The notes under the pieces are model-generated. The model did not search any database and was not told the origin of the DNA. It saw only the letters and a list, made by a program, of their open reading frames with translations. Source: JACVRW01 sp963827065 (GTDB taxonomy: Bacteria > Actinomycetota > Thermoleophilia > Solirubrobacterales > Thermoleophilaceae). From it: DNA of 64,000 nucleotides. Shown piece after piece: positions 41,851 through 49,866 of this stretch (positions are counted from its first letter, which is position 1; each line of letters opens with the position of its first letter). The stretch covers positions 62,001 through 126,000 of the forward strand of contig CAWGZM010000003.1 in the NCBI GenBank assembly GCA_963827065.1, in the 5' to 3' direction. A program made the translations under genes and the position numbers.

Positions 41851-42989
41851 GACTCCGGCTTGGGATGGTGCTGCTCGCGGCGATGCTCGTCGCCGCCGCC
41901 CCCGCGGCTGCCCGCGATCCGGGCCGCTGGATCCTCACGGGCTACAGCTCGGTGTCGAACTCCTACTGGCAGGGCGTCAGCTCACCGCCCGGCGCTCGCA
42001 GCGTCTTCTTCAGCGGGCTGTCACAGGGGCTCTACAGAACGGCCCCGTCGCTCGCCGAGCGGGCCGCGCTCGATCCGGCGATCCCGCCCGCGGTGGCGGC
42101 GGCCGAGGGCTACAACCACGTCGGCGACATCTCCTGGCAGCGCGCCGGGGGCGGCCGGGTGCTGCTGCCGCTCGAATGCTTCATACCCGGGGCTCCGAAC
42201 GGCGGCAACACCTGCGGCACCGGCTCCATCGGCGTCGCCGACCCGGCCACGCTCGCGTTCCGCTACTACGTGAAGCTCGACCCGGCCGAGATCGCGAAGG
42301 CGATGTGGGTGGAGAGCTCGCCCGACGGACGGCTCCTCTGGACATCGAGCGGAAGCGACCTGCTCGCCTACCGGGCCGCCGACGTGACCGCCGCGCGGGC
42401 CGCGCCGGCGGGCGCGCCGCTTCGCTCTGTCCGCCGGCTCGCGGGTGCGGTGCCGCCGAGCGGCGTGACCGGGGCGGCCTTCGTTCGCGGCCGGCTGCTC
42501 CTGGCCGGCGCGCGCGGAACCACCTATCAGGTGTGGTCGGTGGACACCCGCCGCGGTACACGCCGGCTCGAGCTCGAGCTGCCGCGCGTCCAGGGCGAGG
42601 CGGAGGGGCTGCATGCGATGCGGCTCATGAACGGCGAGCTCCACTGGCTGGTCGCGCCGCTTGCGGTGGAGCCGAGCTTCCCGCCGAGCGTGGCGCTGCT
42701 CCACTTCACGCGCGCCCGCGGGCGGCCCGGCCTGAGGCTGAGCGCCCGCGCCACGGCCGCTCAGACGAAGCGTCCACGCATCTCGATCAGGGTCACGCGC
42801 CGCGGCCGGCCCGTGGCGGGCGCGGTCGTCACGGTCGCCGACGCGGGCCGGCGCACCGACCGCGGCGGGCGCGTGACCCTCATGCCGCGCCTCGCGGTGC
42901 CGGGCAACTACGCGGCGGTCGCGCGCCGGGGCGGCCTCCGCGGGATCACGAAGCGCTTCCGGCTCGGCTTCGACGACCCGCCGCGTTAG
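41847..42989 (+). CDS. Secreted protein of unknown function
   Basis: A 380-residue exported protein beginning GTG 41847. A signal peptide (VLLAAMLVAAAPAAA, cut near residue 22) precedes a domain of about 280 residues with ECFIPGAPNGGNTCGTGSIGVADP and repeating strand motifs (VDTRRGTRRLELELPR), reminiscent of a propeller. The tail (about 310-380) is Ig-like: ISIRVTRRGRPVAGAVVTVADAGRRTD. I recognise no specific family. It is co-transcribed with the MFS exporter and shares TTAG with the convergent glyoxalase gene. Confidence 0.7.
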   Translation: MRLRLGMVLLAAMLVAAAPAAARDPGRWILTGYSSVSNSYWQGVSSPPGARSVFFSGLSQGLYRTAPSLAERAALDPAIPPAVAAAEGYNHVGDISWQRAGGGRVLLPLECFIPGAPNGGNTCGTGSIGVADPATLAFRYYVKLDPAEIAKAMWVESSPDGRLLWTSSGSDLLAYRAADVTAARAAPAGAPLRSVRRLAGAVPPSGVTGAAFVRGRLLLAGARGTTYQVWSVDTRRGTRRLELELPRVQGEAEGLHAMRLMNGELHWLVAPLAVEPSFPPSVALLHFTRARGRPGLRLSARATAAQTKRPRISIRVTRRGRPVAGAVVTVADAGRRTDRGGRVTLMPRLAVPGNYAAVARRGGLRGITKRFRLGFDDPPR

Positions 42990-43342
42990 CCCGCGAGGTG
43001 CGACAGCACGTTGACCACGCGGCCGCCCGGATCGCGAACCATGAAGCGGCGAACGCCCCAGTCCTCGTCGCGCAGCTCGTAGATCACATCGTGGCCGAGC
43101 GCGAGTGCGCGCGCGTGCACCGCGTCCACGTCGTCGACCTCGATCGACACGAACGGATCGCGCCCCTGCTCGGCGTCCCGCTCGAAGAAGCTGATCTGGG
43201 CGCCGCGATTCTCTGGTGAGGCCAACATCACGATCCAGCCCATGTCCATCGCGATGTCGAAGTCGAACAGTCCGGCGTAGAACTCGCGCGCCGCGGCTGG
43301 ATCGTCTACGAAGAGATTCGGTACCACTCGGCGGACGCCCAC
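42986..43342 (-). CDS. Glyoxalase/VOC superfamily protein
   Basis: A 118-residue one-module VOC protein: VVPNLFVDDPAAAREFYAGLFDFD, IEVDDVDAVHARALALGHDV and FMVRDPGGRVVNVL are the two beta-alpha-beta-beta-beta units. The usual metal residues are not all evident, so it may be a binding protein. GTG 43342 follows a TAGCCT -10 by 7 bases (leaderless). Confidence 0.85.
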   Translation of the reverse strand: MGVRRVVPNLFVDDPAAAREFYAGLFDFDIAMDMGWIVMLASPENRGAQISFFERDAEQGRDPFVSIEVDDVDAVHARALALGHDVIYELRDEDWGVRRFMVRDPGGRVVNVLSHLAG

Positions 43343-43349
43343 GGCGGCG

Positions 43350-43355
43350 AGGCTA
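43350..43355 (-). promoter_or_regulatory. -10 box of the VOC gene (leaderless)
   Basis: TAGCCT on the minus strand with a 7-base gap to GTG 43342. Confidence 0.45.
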
Positions 43356-43379
43356 GCGCGGGGACCGCGCTCCGCCTCG

Positions 43380-43817
43380 CTACCCGATCTCGTCCAGATG
43401 GCGGACGTTCGCGAGATCATCCGCCTCCTCGCTCGGCGGAGTCTCGAACCAACCGTCGAGGATCTCTCCGAGCACGGCCTCGCTGGTCGTCCGCAGCGAG
43501 AGGGCGAGCACGTTCGCGTCGTTCCAGGTGCGGGCGCCGCGGGCGGTCTCGGCATCCGCGCACAGCGCGGCCCGGATCCCGGCGACCTTGTTGGCCGCGA
43601 TCGAGGCGCCGGTACCGGTCCAGCAGCAGACGATCCCCTGCTGCGCCCGCCCCTCCGCCACATCGCGCGCGGCGGCCTCGCTCGCCCAGGCCCAGTCGTC
43701 GCGCTCCTCGTCGCTGAGAGCACCATGCACGAGCGGCTCGTGCCCGCGCCGCCGCAACTCGTCGACGACGGCTTCCGCCACCCCGGTGCGCTCGTCGGCG
43801 GCCACTGAGATTCGCAT
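43380..43817 (-). CDS. RpiB/LacA/LacB-type sugar-phosphate isomerase
   Basis: A 145-residue protein of the RpiB fold: RISVAADERTGVAEAVVDELRRRGHE start, GIVCCWTGTGASIAANKVAGIRAALC (active-site Cys in the CCWTGTG loop and anion-binding GTG) and WNDANVLALSLRTTS. RpiB isomerises ribose-5-P and ribulose-5-P; actinobacterial paralogs of this kind act on other 4-epimer sugars. It is divergent from mutM, with overlapping -10 boxes. Confidence 0.85.
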   Translation of the reverse strand: MRISVAADERTGVAEAVVDELRRRGHEPLVHGALSDEERDDWAWASEAAARDVAEGRAQQGIVCCWTGTGASIAANKVAGIRAALCADAETARGARTWNDANVLALSLRTTSEAVLGEILDGWFETPPSEEADDLANVRHLDEIG

Positions 43818-43823
43818 TGCTCC

Positions 43824-43833
43824 AGCCTAGTCT
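43824..43833. promoter_or_regulatory. Overlapping divergent -10 boxes, rpiB-like gene and mutM
   Basis: AGCCTAGTCT holds TAGGCT on the minus strand (43824-43829, 6 bases before ATG 43817) and TAGTCT on the plus strand (43828-43833, 6 bases before ATG 43840). The two boxes share the TA step at 43828-43829. Confidence 0.6.
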
Positions 43834-43839
43834 TGAGTC

Positions 43840-44688
43840 ATGCCCGAGTTGCCCGAGGTCGAGATCACGGCGCGCCGCCTGACGCGCGGGCTTTCGGGCG
43901 CGCGGATCGAGTCGGTGCTGGCGCCCGGCATCAACGCCCTCAAGACGTTCGACCCGCCGCTCGACGCGCTCGTCGGCCGCGAGCCCGAGGGCGTCCGGCG
44001 GATCGGCAAGATGCTGGCGCTCGACGCGGGCGACCTGACGCTCCTCATACACCTGATGTCCGCCGGCCGGCTACAGCTCTTCGACACTCGCGCGTCTCTC
44101 CGCGACCGCGCGTCGCGGGTGCTCGTGCGGCTCGAAGGGGGCCGCGAGCTGCGCCTGCGGGAGTTCGGGACGCAGCAGCGGGCCTGGGCGAAGCTGCTGC
44201 GCTCGGAGGAGGTCGCCGCCGACGACGCGGTCGACGGCCTCGGCCCCGACGCGTTCCCGGCGCCGTCCGCCGAGGAGTTCGCGCGGCTGCTCGACCAGCC
44301 CCGCCACCTCCACCCGCTGCTGCGCGACCAGCGCACGATCGCCGGCATCGGCCGATCGTGGGTCGACGAGCTGCTCTGGACCGCCCGGCTGTCCCCCTTC
44401 CAGAAGGGCTCGGACCTGGACGAGGATGAGCTCGAGACGCTCCGCGCCGCCTGCGACGAGGTGCTGGGCGGGGCGATCGACCACTACGAGGACGTCATCG
44501 GAGACACCGTTCCTGACAAGCTGCCGATGCCACTGCAGGTCCACCGCCGGGCCGGCGAGGACTGCCCGCGCTGCGGAGCCCGCATCGAAGCCATCCATTT
44601 CAAGGACTACGTCATGTGCTATTGCCCCGAAGAGCAGACCGGCGGCCGCGTGCTGAAGGATCGCCGGCTCTCGCGCCTCCTCAAGTGA
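43840..44688 (+). CDS. mutM: Formamidopyrimidine-DNA glycosylase (Fpg/MutM)-like
   Basis: A 282-residue base-excision repair glycosylase. The N-terminal Pro nucleophile and Glu are in MPELPEVEIT, the catalytic Lys in RIGKMLALD (about 55-58), helix-two-turn-helix in LDEDELETLRAACDEVL, and the zinc-finger region near the C-terminus. The finger is unusual: CPRC is normal, but the second pair is MCYCPEEQTGG, so the Cys usually at CPxC is a Glu and an extra Cys lies two residues upstream. It is leaderless and divergent from the RpiB-like gene; GTGA couples it to bcp. Confidence 0.9.
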   Translation: MPELPEVEITARRLTRGLSGARIESVLAPGINALKTFDPPLDALVGREPEGVRRIGKMLALDAGDLTLLIHLMSAGRLQLFDTRASLRDRASRVLVRLEGGRELRLREFGTQQRAWAKLLRSEEVAADDAVDGLGPDAFPAPSAEEFARLLDQPRHLHPLLRDQRTIAGIGRSWVDELLWTARLSPFQKGSDLDEDELETLRAACDEVLGGAIDHYEDVIGDTVPDKLPMPLQVHRRAGEDCPRCGARIEAIHFKDYVMCYCPEEQTGGRVLKDRRLSRLLK

Positions 44689-45137
44689 ACGAGGGAGACA
44701 CCGCACCGGACTTCGAGCTGCCCAATCAGGACGGCGAGCCCGTGAGCCTGTCGGGGCTGCGGGGGAAGCGTGTCGTTCTCTACTTCTATCCCAAAGCGTC
44801 GACGCCCGGCTGCACCACTCAGGCCTGCGGCGTGCGCGACCACCTGCCCGACTACGAGGGCGCCGGTGCCGTCGTTCTGGGCGTCTCACCCGATCCCGTC
44901 AAGAAGATCAAGAAGTTCCACGACGACGAGTCGCTCAACTTCGACCTGCTGGGCGACGAGGACCACGCCGTCGCCGAGTCCTACGGGGTCTGGGTCGAGA
45001 AGTCGAACTACGGGAAGACGTACTGGGGCAACGAGCGCACGACCTTCGTCATCGACGAGGACGGCGTGATCCGGGCGGTGCTGCGCAAGGTCAAGCCCAA
45101 GGAGCACGACGAGCAGGTGCTCGCCGCGCTCGCCTGA
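44685..45137 (+). CDS. bcp: Thiol peroxidase / peroxiredoxin Bcp (PrxQ)
   Basis: A 150-residue peroxiredoxin starting GTG 44685. The peroxidatic Cys and its resolving partner five residues later are in STPGCTTQACG (about 44-49), as in atypical 2-Cys PrxQ/BCP. A TTFVID strand and a C-terminal KPKEHDEQVL helix complete the fold. It detoxifies peroxides in the cytoplasm. Its GTG overlaps the mutM stop, joining DNA-oxidation repair with peroxide removal in one operon. Confidence 0.93.
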   Translation: MNEGDTAPDFELPNQDGEPVSLSGLRGKRVVLYFYPKASTPGCTTQACGVRDHLPDYEGAGAVVLGVSPDPVKKIKKFHDDESLNFDLLGDEDHAVAESYGVWVEKSNYGKTYWGNERTTFVIDEDGVIRAVLRKVKPKEHDEQVLAALA

Positions 45138-45138
45138 G

Positions 45139-45633
45139 TCAGCCGACCGTCAGCGTGCCCTCCATGCCGGCGTCCGCGTGGTTGCCCACGGGGCAGTAGA
45201 ACTCGTACTCGCCGGCCTTCAGATCGGCTGAGACCTTGGATACCCCGCCCTTCCCGACGGTCTCGCCCTCCTCCTCGACGCCCTCGCCCTCGATCTCGAC
45301 GGCATGCGGGACGTCCGAGGGGTTGTCCATCACGATCGTGACCTTGCCGGGCTTCGCGGAGAGGGAGGCCTTGTCGAACTTGAGCGCGCCGCTCGGGTCG
45401 GCGGAGAGCATCAGGTTGGTGCCGGGGCCCTTGCCGCCGCTCTCTTCCTCCTCGGACCCGCTGGGCAGGTCGTAGTAGCCGCCAGCGCCCGAGCCTCCGT
45501 TCGAGCTCTCGCCGTCCTGAGGTCCGACGCGCCCGCCCGGGCTCTCGTTGTCGTCCGAGTCGTCGCCGCAGCCCGCGGCGGCGAGGGCGCACGCCGCCAG
45601 CAGGGCGGCAAGGGGTCTGGTTCGAACTCGCAT
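45139..45633 (-). CDS. Cupredoxin-like lipoprotein
   Basis: A 164-residue lipoprotein: lipobox ALAAAGCGDD (Cys at about 22), a Ser/Gly/Glu-rich disordered segment (about 30-70) and a cupredoxin domain (about 73-164) with the NPSDVPHAVEIEG His and a C-P-V-G-N-H-A motif (YCPVGNHADAGMEG) that supplies Cys, His and Met copper ligands. It probably shuttles electrons or copper at the outer face of the membrane. It is adjacent to the sigma/anti-sigma operon but transcribed separately or downstream of it. Confidence 0.88.
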   Translation of the reverse strand: MRVRTRPLAALLAACALAAAGCGDDSDDNESPGGRVGPQDGESSNGGSGAGGYYDLPSGSEEEESGGKGPGTNLMLSADPSGALKFDKASLSAKPGKVTIVMDNPSDVPHAVEIEGEGVEEEGETVGKGGVSKVSADLKAGEYEFYCPVGNHADAGMEGTLTVG

Positions 45634-45672
45634 CTCAGCGGGTTGTACGCAGGCGCCGGGGGGGCGGATCGA

Positions 45673-46368
45673 TCAGTAGGTCAGCTTGCCCCGAAGCACA
45701 GGCGCCCCGCGCTCGGATCCGGGCTCGAGCCGGGTGACCACGATCAGGTGGTAGTCGCCGGGGCTCACTGCTGCCGTCAGCTCCGCCGCGGCACGGCCGT
45801 CGGCGCGCGCCTTGAAGCTGCCGCCGCTCACCCAGCGGCCGTCCGTGCGGACGCACCAGAGCTCGAACATCTCGCCCTCGCCGGGCAGGCTGCGGGCCTG
45901 GAGCGACACGTGCGTGCCGGCGTCGACGGAGGTGAGCCAGGCCATCGCGCGCGCGTCGGCGGCCGCTCCGCGACCCTTCATGGACGAGCTCGCATAGGCG
46001 CTGTCCTCGGCGCCGCCGCCGATCAGCAGCACGACCAGCCCGACGAGCAGCGCGGCGGCGATACCCGAGGCGGCAGCCAGCACGGGCATGCGCCGCCATC
46101 TCGGCGCGGCTCTCCGCGCGGGCTCCCGCCGCTCGCGCACGAAGCGGTCGAGCACTATCTCCTCGAGCTCCGGCGAGAGCTCGGGGGGCGGAACGTCGTC
46201 CGGCTCGATCGTGTCGAGCAGCGCCGGCAGGCCGGCGAGCTTGCGCTCCTCGCGGGCGCACTGCGGACAGCTCTCGAGGTGGCCGCGCATCTCCTGCATC
46301 TCCACGGGCTCGAGCGAGCCGAGGATGTAGCCGCCGAGCAGGTCGCCGTGGGTGTGGCAGCCGGTCAC
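45673..46368 (-). CDS. Transmembrane anti-sigma factor (RskA-like)
   Basis: A 231-residue anti-sigma factor. The N-terminal zinc-binding domain has H..C-x2-C in GHLESCPQCAREE (about 29-41); a membrane span runs at about 105-127 (LAAASGIAAALLVGLVVLLIG); and the extracytoplasmic part matches the RskA C-terminal domain (FELWCVRTDGRWVSGGSF, SPGDYHLIVVTRLEPG). It would hold the preceding ECF sigma factor until a signal triggers proteolysis. GTG 46368 overlaps the sigma stop (GTGA). Confidence 0.88.
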   Translation of the reverse strand: MTGCHTHGDLLGGYILGSLEPVEMQEMRGHLESCPQCAREERKLAGLPALLDTIEPDDVPPPELSPELEEIVLDRFVRERREPARRAAPRWRRMPVLAAASGIAAALLVGLVVLLIGGGAEDSAYASSSMKGRGAAADARAMAWLTSVDAGTHVSLQARSLPGEGEMFELWCVRTDGRWVSGGSFKARADGRAAAELTAAVSPGDYHLIVVTRLEPGSERGAPVLRGKLTY

Positions 46369-46913
46369 CGCTCGACCTCCATCTCGTCGAGGATCAGCCG
46401 CAGGGTCTGAAGCGCGTAGTAGGCCCGGCTCTTGGCCGTGCCTAGCGGGATGCCCTTGCGCTCGGCGATCTCGCGCAGGCTGAGCCCGCTCCAGTGCGCG
46501 AGCCGAATCACCTCGCGGTGCTCCGGCGACAGTCGCGAGAGCGCCGCGGCGACCTGCCAGCGCAGCACGGCCTGCTCGAGCTCGCGGTCGAGCTCCTCGG
46601 GTGGCTTCTCCTCCTCGGCGGGCGCCAGCCCGGGCCGCACAGAGGCGCGCCGGCGCGCGTCCACGATGCGGTTGCGCGCGATCGCGTACAGCCACGTTCG
46701 CACGCTTGCCTTGGTGGGGTTGTAGTCCTCGGCATGTCTCCAGAGCCTCGCAAAGACGTCCTGCACAATTTCCTCGGCGAGCTCGCGGTCGCCGAGCGCG
46801 TTGCAGGCGAAGCCGAACAGCTCACCCGCGTAGCGGCGGTACAGCTCGCGCAGCTCCTCGCCGCTTCGGTCGTGCGGAATCCGCTCCACGAGGCGGGCGT
46901 CACTGACGGCCAT
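46365..46913 (-). CDS. ECF RNA polymerase sigma factor (SigK-like)
   Basis: A 182-residue sigma-70 ECF factor. Region 2 (about 20-85): LYRRYAGELFGFACNALGDRELAEEIVQDVFARLWRHA-type helices with AIARNRIVDARRR; region 4 (about 125-175): LSPEHREVIRLAHWSGLSLREIAERKGIPLGTAKSR. ATG 46913 (MAVSDARLVE) follows a TATAAC -10 by 7 bases, so the gene is leaderless. It is paired with an RskA-type anti-sigma, and a cupredoxin lipoprotein lies further downstream; redox or copper stress is a possible signal (inference). Confidence 0.92.
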   Translation of the reverse strand: MAVSDARLVERIPHDRSGEELRELYRRYAGELFGFACNALGDRELAEEIVQDVFARLWRHAEDYNPTKASVRTWLYAIARNRIVDARRRASVRPGLAPAEEEKPPEELDRELEQAVLRWQVAAALSRLSPEHREVIRLAHWSGLSLREIAERKGIPLGTAKSRAYYALQTLRLILDEMEVER

Positions 46914-46920
46914 CCGCCCC

Positions 46921-46926
46921 GTTATA
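46921..46926 (-). promoter_or_regulatory. -10 box of the ECF sigma gene (leaderless)
   Basis: TATAAC on the minus strand, the closest match to TATAAT in the window, with a 7-base gap to ATG 46913. Confidence 0.5.
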
Positions 46927-46992
46927 CGCGCCTTTGGGGCCGGCGGTTCGCGATGGCGGCGCATCTGGCGCGTCCCCCTTACCTTTCTCCGG

Positions 46993-48051
46993 GTGCAGAC
47001 GGCCGGACTCGGCGACTCATTTCAGTCGTTCTTCGACGCGGTCGAGGACTTCCTCTCGAACCTGGCGTCGGTCCGGCTCGTCCCGCTCTTGCTTGCATTC
47101 GCGCTGTTCACGATCTACCTGACGCTGCGCGCCCGGGCGAGCTTCAACATCCTGCGCGCCGCCTATCCGACCGAGCGCTTCCAGTTTCGCGAGATCTGGG
47201 GCGCCTACTTCGCAGGCTATGGCTTCAACGCCGTGATCCCGGCGCGCGGCGGCGACGTTGTGCGCCTGTTCCTCACGAAGACGTCGATACCGAACTCGAG
47301 CTATCCGGCGGTCGCAGCGAGCTTCGTGGTCGAGCTCGGCTTCGACATCGCGATGGGCTCGCTGATCCTGATCTTCGCGTTCACGCAGGGAGTGTTCCCG
47401 AAGCCGCCGGACTTCGCGAAGTTGAACGCCTTCGACCTCTCCTTCTTCGCGCAGAACCCCGAGCTGACGCTGTTCGTCCTCACGCTGCTCGGGGTGGGCG
47501 GGATGCTGGCGTTCGCGCTCCTGAGCACTCGCGCGATCGCGTTCTGGGAGCGAATCCGCCAGGGCCTCACCATCCTTCAGAACCGCGAGCGTTACTTCCG
47601 CGAGGTCTTCGCGGTGCAGTTCGCCGGCTGGTGCTTTCGCTTCGCCGCCTTCTGGATGCTGCTCGAGGCCTTCAACGTGGGCGGCTCGGTCAAGAACGTG
47701 CTGCTCGTCCTCGGCGTCAACGCGGTCTCCGCCGCCGTGCCGTTTACTCCGCAGGGCGCCGGCGTCCAGCAGGCGCTGCTCACGCAGGTGTTCGCCGGCA
47801 CGGCGACCGGCGCGACGGTCGCCGCCTACTCGGTCGGCCAGCAGATCGCCATCGGCGCACTCACCTTCGGCATCGGCTTCACCGCCCTCGTCTTCATCTT
47901 CCGAGTGCGCAGCTTCAAGGAGGTCATCGCGCGCGGCAAGGAGGACCGGGCGAGCGAGAAGGGGGGAACGGCCGGCGAGGAGACGGCTGTGAACGGAGAG
48001 TCGGCGGCGGCTAGGTCCCGAAGCCCTCGCGCGCCTCGCGCACGAGAATGA
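46993..48051 (+). CDS. Lysylphosphatidylglycerol synthase transmembrane (UPF0104) family protein
   Basis: A 352-residue membrane protein with about 8 hydrophobic helices and the LPG_synthase_TM/AglD2 signature: YFAGYGFNAVIPARGGDVVRLFLTK (about 72-96) and the later AVPFTPQGAGVQQALL (about 253-268). It lacks the aminoacyl-transferase domain, so it may flip lipids or glycolipids. It starts GTG 46993. A Ser/Arg/Pro-rich tail (SRSPRAPRARE) overlaps the convergent small gene by 41 bases. Confidence 0.85.
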   Translation: MQTAGLGDSFQSFFDAVEDFLSNLASVRLVPLLLAFALFTIYLTLRARASFNILRAAYPTERFQFREIWGAYFAGYGFNAVIPARGGDVVRLFLTKTSIPNSSYPAVAASFVVELGFDIAMGSLILIFAFTQGVFPKPPDFAKLNAFDLSFFAQNPELTLFVLTLLGVGGMLAFALLSTRAIAFWERIRQGLTILQNRERYFREVFAVQFAGWCFRFAAFWMLLEAFNVGGSVKNVLLVLGVNAVSAAVPFTPQGAGVQQALLTQVFAGTATGATVAAYSVGQQIAIGALTFGIGFTALVFIFRVRSFKEVIARGKEDRASEKGGTAGEETAVNGESAAARSRSPRAPRARE

Positions 48052-48289
48052 CGGCCTCGGGGAACATCAGGCGCATCGCCTGAAGCAGGTCCTGCGACTG
48101 CTGCTCGGCGTTGCCCTGAAGGTTCATGCGGGCCAGGCCCGCAACGGTCATGTCCACCGCCAGCTTGATGGCGTTGTCGGCCCACGCGACCTTTTGGGCG
48201 CCCTGCATCTGTGACGCGAACTCCTCCATGCGACGGCGGAGCTCGTCGGGGTCGCCGAAGAGGCCGCCGAAGGGATCTTCAGAAGACAT
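48011..48289 (-). CDS. Small helical protein of unknown function
   Basis: A 92-residue protein with predicted helices at about 13-30 (DELRRRMEEFASQMQG) and 34-60. It begins MSSEDPFGGLFGDP, a Gly/Phe-rich start seen in YbaB-like and zinc-dependent peptidase-associated proteins, but I cannot assign a family. It overlaps antisense with the LPG-synthase-like tail. Confidence 0.55.
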   Translation of the reverse strand: MSSEDPFGGLFGDPDELRRRMEEFASQMQGAQKVAWADNAIKLAVDMTVAGLARMNLQGNAEQQSQDLLQAMRLMFPEAVILVREAREGFGT

Positions 48290-48309
48290 GCCCCAAGGTT
48301 AGGGAACCG

Positions 48310-49392
48310 TCAGCGCTCCCACGAGACGCCGTGGTCGCCGAGGAAGTTGAGGAACGCGACCGGGTCGAAGGCCGCCGCCGGCCCGAGCGCTCCGGCGCGG
48401 TCGTATCCCGCCGCGCTCAGCAGCTTGGCGGCGTGAACGAGGGTCACCGCCGTGAGCCCGTAGACGTCCTTTCCGCGCGCGACGGCCCGGCTCGTGCGGC
48501 CCTCCTCGGAGCGGGCCTCGGCCACGACGGTCCAGGCAGCGGCCCGGCGCTCGTCTTCGGGCGGGCCCTCGGGTAGCACGCCGACGGCCTGCTGGAGCAG
48601 GCCGCGCAGCGGGGTGCGCAGCGCGAGCTGGAGGCCCGGTTGCATGTACGGCATGAGCGCGGCGCCGATGGCGTTCGGCACAGCGGTCCGGGTGCTGAGC
48701 AGCGATACGACGCGGCGTGTCTCGGTGTGGCGCGGAACCGTGATCACTTCGCCCGACGGGTAGCGCGACATGACCTGGCGGCCGATCGGCGGCGGGAAGT
48801 CGAAGCTGGCCCTCAAGATGCCGCCGGGGGCCGGCCGCCAGTCGCCGCCGTCATAGACGACGTCGCCGCCCTTCATGCCTTCGAGCGCGGAGCGGAGCGT
48901 GCCGCGGGTCATCCCGAAGCCCTCGACGTCGTACGCGAGCACCAGCTCCTCCAGTGGCTCGTGGCCCTCGGCGGCTATCCGTGCGATGCAGTCGCCCGGC
49001 AGGTAATCGAACCCGACAGCGGGCACGAGCGCCACGCCCGCCTCCTCGGCGGCCGGGCCGTGCCGGTCGAAGACCATGCGAATGAAGGTCTGCTCGCCGG
49101 TCGAGTCGACGTAGTGCGTGCGGCTGTCGACAGCGGCGCGCACGAGCGCGTCGCCCGCGAGGGTGAACGGGCCCGCGCAGTTGATCACCGCGTTCGCGCC
49201 CTCGAGCAGCTCACGCAGCCCGCGCTCGTCGTCGAGCGGGACCGCCCGCACCGGCGTGCCGTGCTCCGCGCCGAGCAGGTCGAGCTTGTCCCGGTTGCGC
49301 CCGCTGAGGACATGCTCCACGGCGCGGCGGCGGAGCTCGGCAGCCACGAGCCGGCCCGTGTAGCCGCTCGCTCCGTACAGCACGATGCTCAC
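48310..49392 (-). CDS. Saccharopine dehydrogenase NADP-binding family protein (trans-acting enoyl reductase-like)
   Basis: A 360-residue oxidoreductase: VSIVLYGASGYTGRLVAAEL is a GxSGxxG-type Rossmann start, and NCAGPFTLAGDALVRAAVDS and HYVDSTGEQTFIR are hallmarks of the mycobacterial trans-acting enoyl reductase (Rv2449c-type) group. No C-terminal saccharopine lobe is evident. It probably reduces lipid or polyketide intermediates. GTG 49392 lies 7 bases after a TATCGT -10 (minus). Divergent CBS gene on the other side. Confidence 0.83.
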   Translation of the reverse strand: MSIVLYGASGYTGRLVAAELRRRAVEHVLSGRNRDKLDLLGAEHGTPVRAVPLDDERGLRELLEGANAVINCAGPFTLAGDALVRAAVDSRTHYVDSTGEQTFIRMVFDRHGPAAEEAGVALVPAVGFDYLPGDCIARIAAEGHEPLEELVLAYDVEGFGMTRGTLRSALEGMKGGDVVYDGGDWRPAPGGILRASFDFPPPIGRQVMSRYPSGEVITVPRHTETRRVVSLLSTRTAVPNAIGAALMPYMQPGLQLALRTPLRGLLQQAVGVLPEGPPEDERRAAAWTVVAEARSEEGRTSRAVARGKDVYGLTAVTLVHAAKLLSAAGYDRAGALGPAAAFDPVAFLNFLGDHGVSWER

Positions 49393-49399
49393 CGCGCGC

Positions 49400-49409
49400 A
49401 CGATACAGT
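49400..49409. promoter_or_regulatory. Overlapping divergent -10 boxes, reductase and CBS gene
   Basis: ACGATACAGT holds TATCGT on the minus strand (49400-49405, 7 bases before GTG 49392) and TACAGT on the plus strand (49404-49409, 6 bases before GTG 49416); they share the TA at 49404-49405. Confidence 0.6.
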
Positions 49410-49415
49410 CGCCCC

Positions 49416-49862
49416 GTGCACATCTCCGAGGTGATGACACACGGCGTCGTCACGGCCGAGACGGCGGACAGCCTGCAGCACGTGGGCGAGCTCATGCGCG
49501 ACCGCAATGTCGGCTCCGTGGTCGTCTGCGACGGCGGCCGCCCCGTCGGTGTCATCACCGATCGCGACCTCGCGCTGGCGGTCGTGGCCGACCGCGTCAA
49601 GGCCGCCGACCGGGCCGGGTCGTACGCGTCGCGGCCACTGGTCACCGGCGATTCGGAGATGGACCTCGAGGAGGCGGTGGCGCTCATGATTCAGCACCAC
49701 ATCCGCCGCCTGCCGGTCACCAACGGTGAGGAGCTCGTCGGCATCGTGACCATCGACGACCTCGCGGTACGCGCCGGCGACCTGCACCAGGCCCAGCAGA
49801 TCACCGCCGAGGTCGCCAAAGCGGCCCTGCCCGAGTTCTACTTCCACCAGCGCGGCGGCTGA
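49416..49862 (+). CDS. CBS-domain pair protein
   Basis: A 148-residue protein consisting of two CBS motifs: MTHGVVTAETADSLQHVGELM with GSVVVCDGGRPVGVITDRDL, and LEEAVALMIQHHIRRLPVT with EELVGIVTIDDLA. CBS pairs bind AMP/ATP or related nucleotides and regulate partners; no partner domain is present. It is predicted leaderless. The next gene starts 4 bases after its stop region. Confidence 0.9.
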   Translation: MHISEVMTHGVVTAETADSLQHVGELMRDRNVGSVVVCDGGRPVGVITDRDLALAVVADRVKAADRAGSYASRPLVTGDSEMDLEEAVALMIQHHIRRLPVTNGEELVGIVTIDDLAVRAGDLHQAQQITAEVAKAALPEFYFHQRGG

Positions 49863-49866
49863 TCCG

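Noticed and set aside
42986..43726. Longer minus-strand frame upstream of the VOC gene
   Set aside because: The added N-terminal part overlaps the same-strand RpiB-like gene out of frame; GTG 43342 has a -10 at the right distance.
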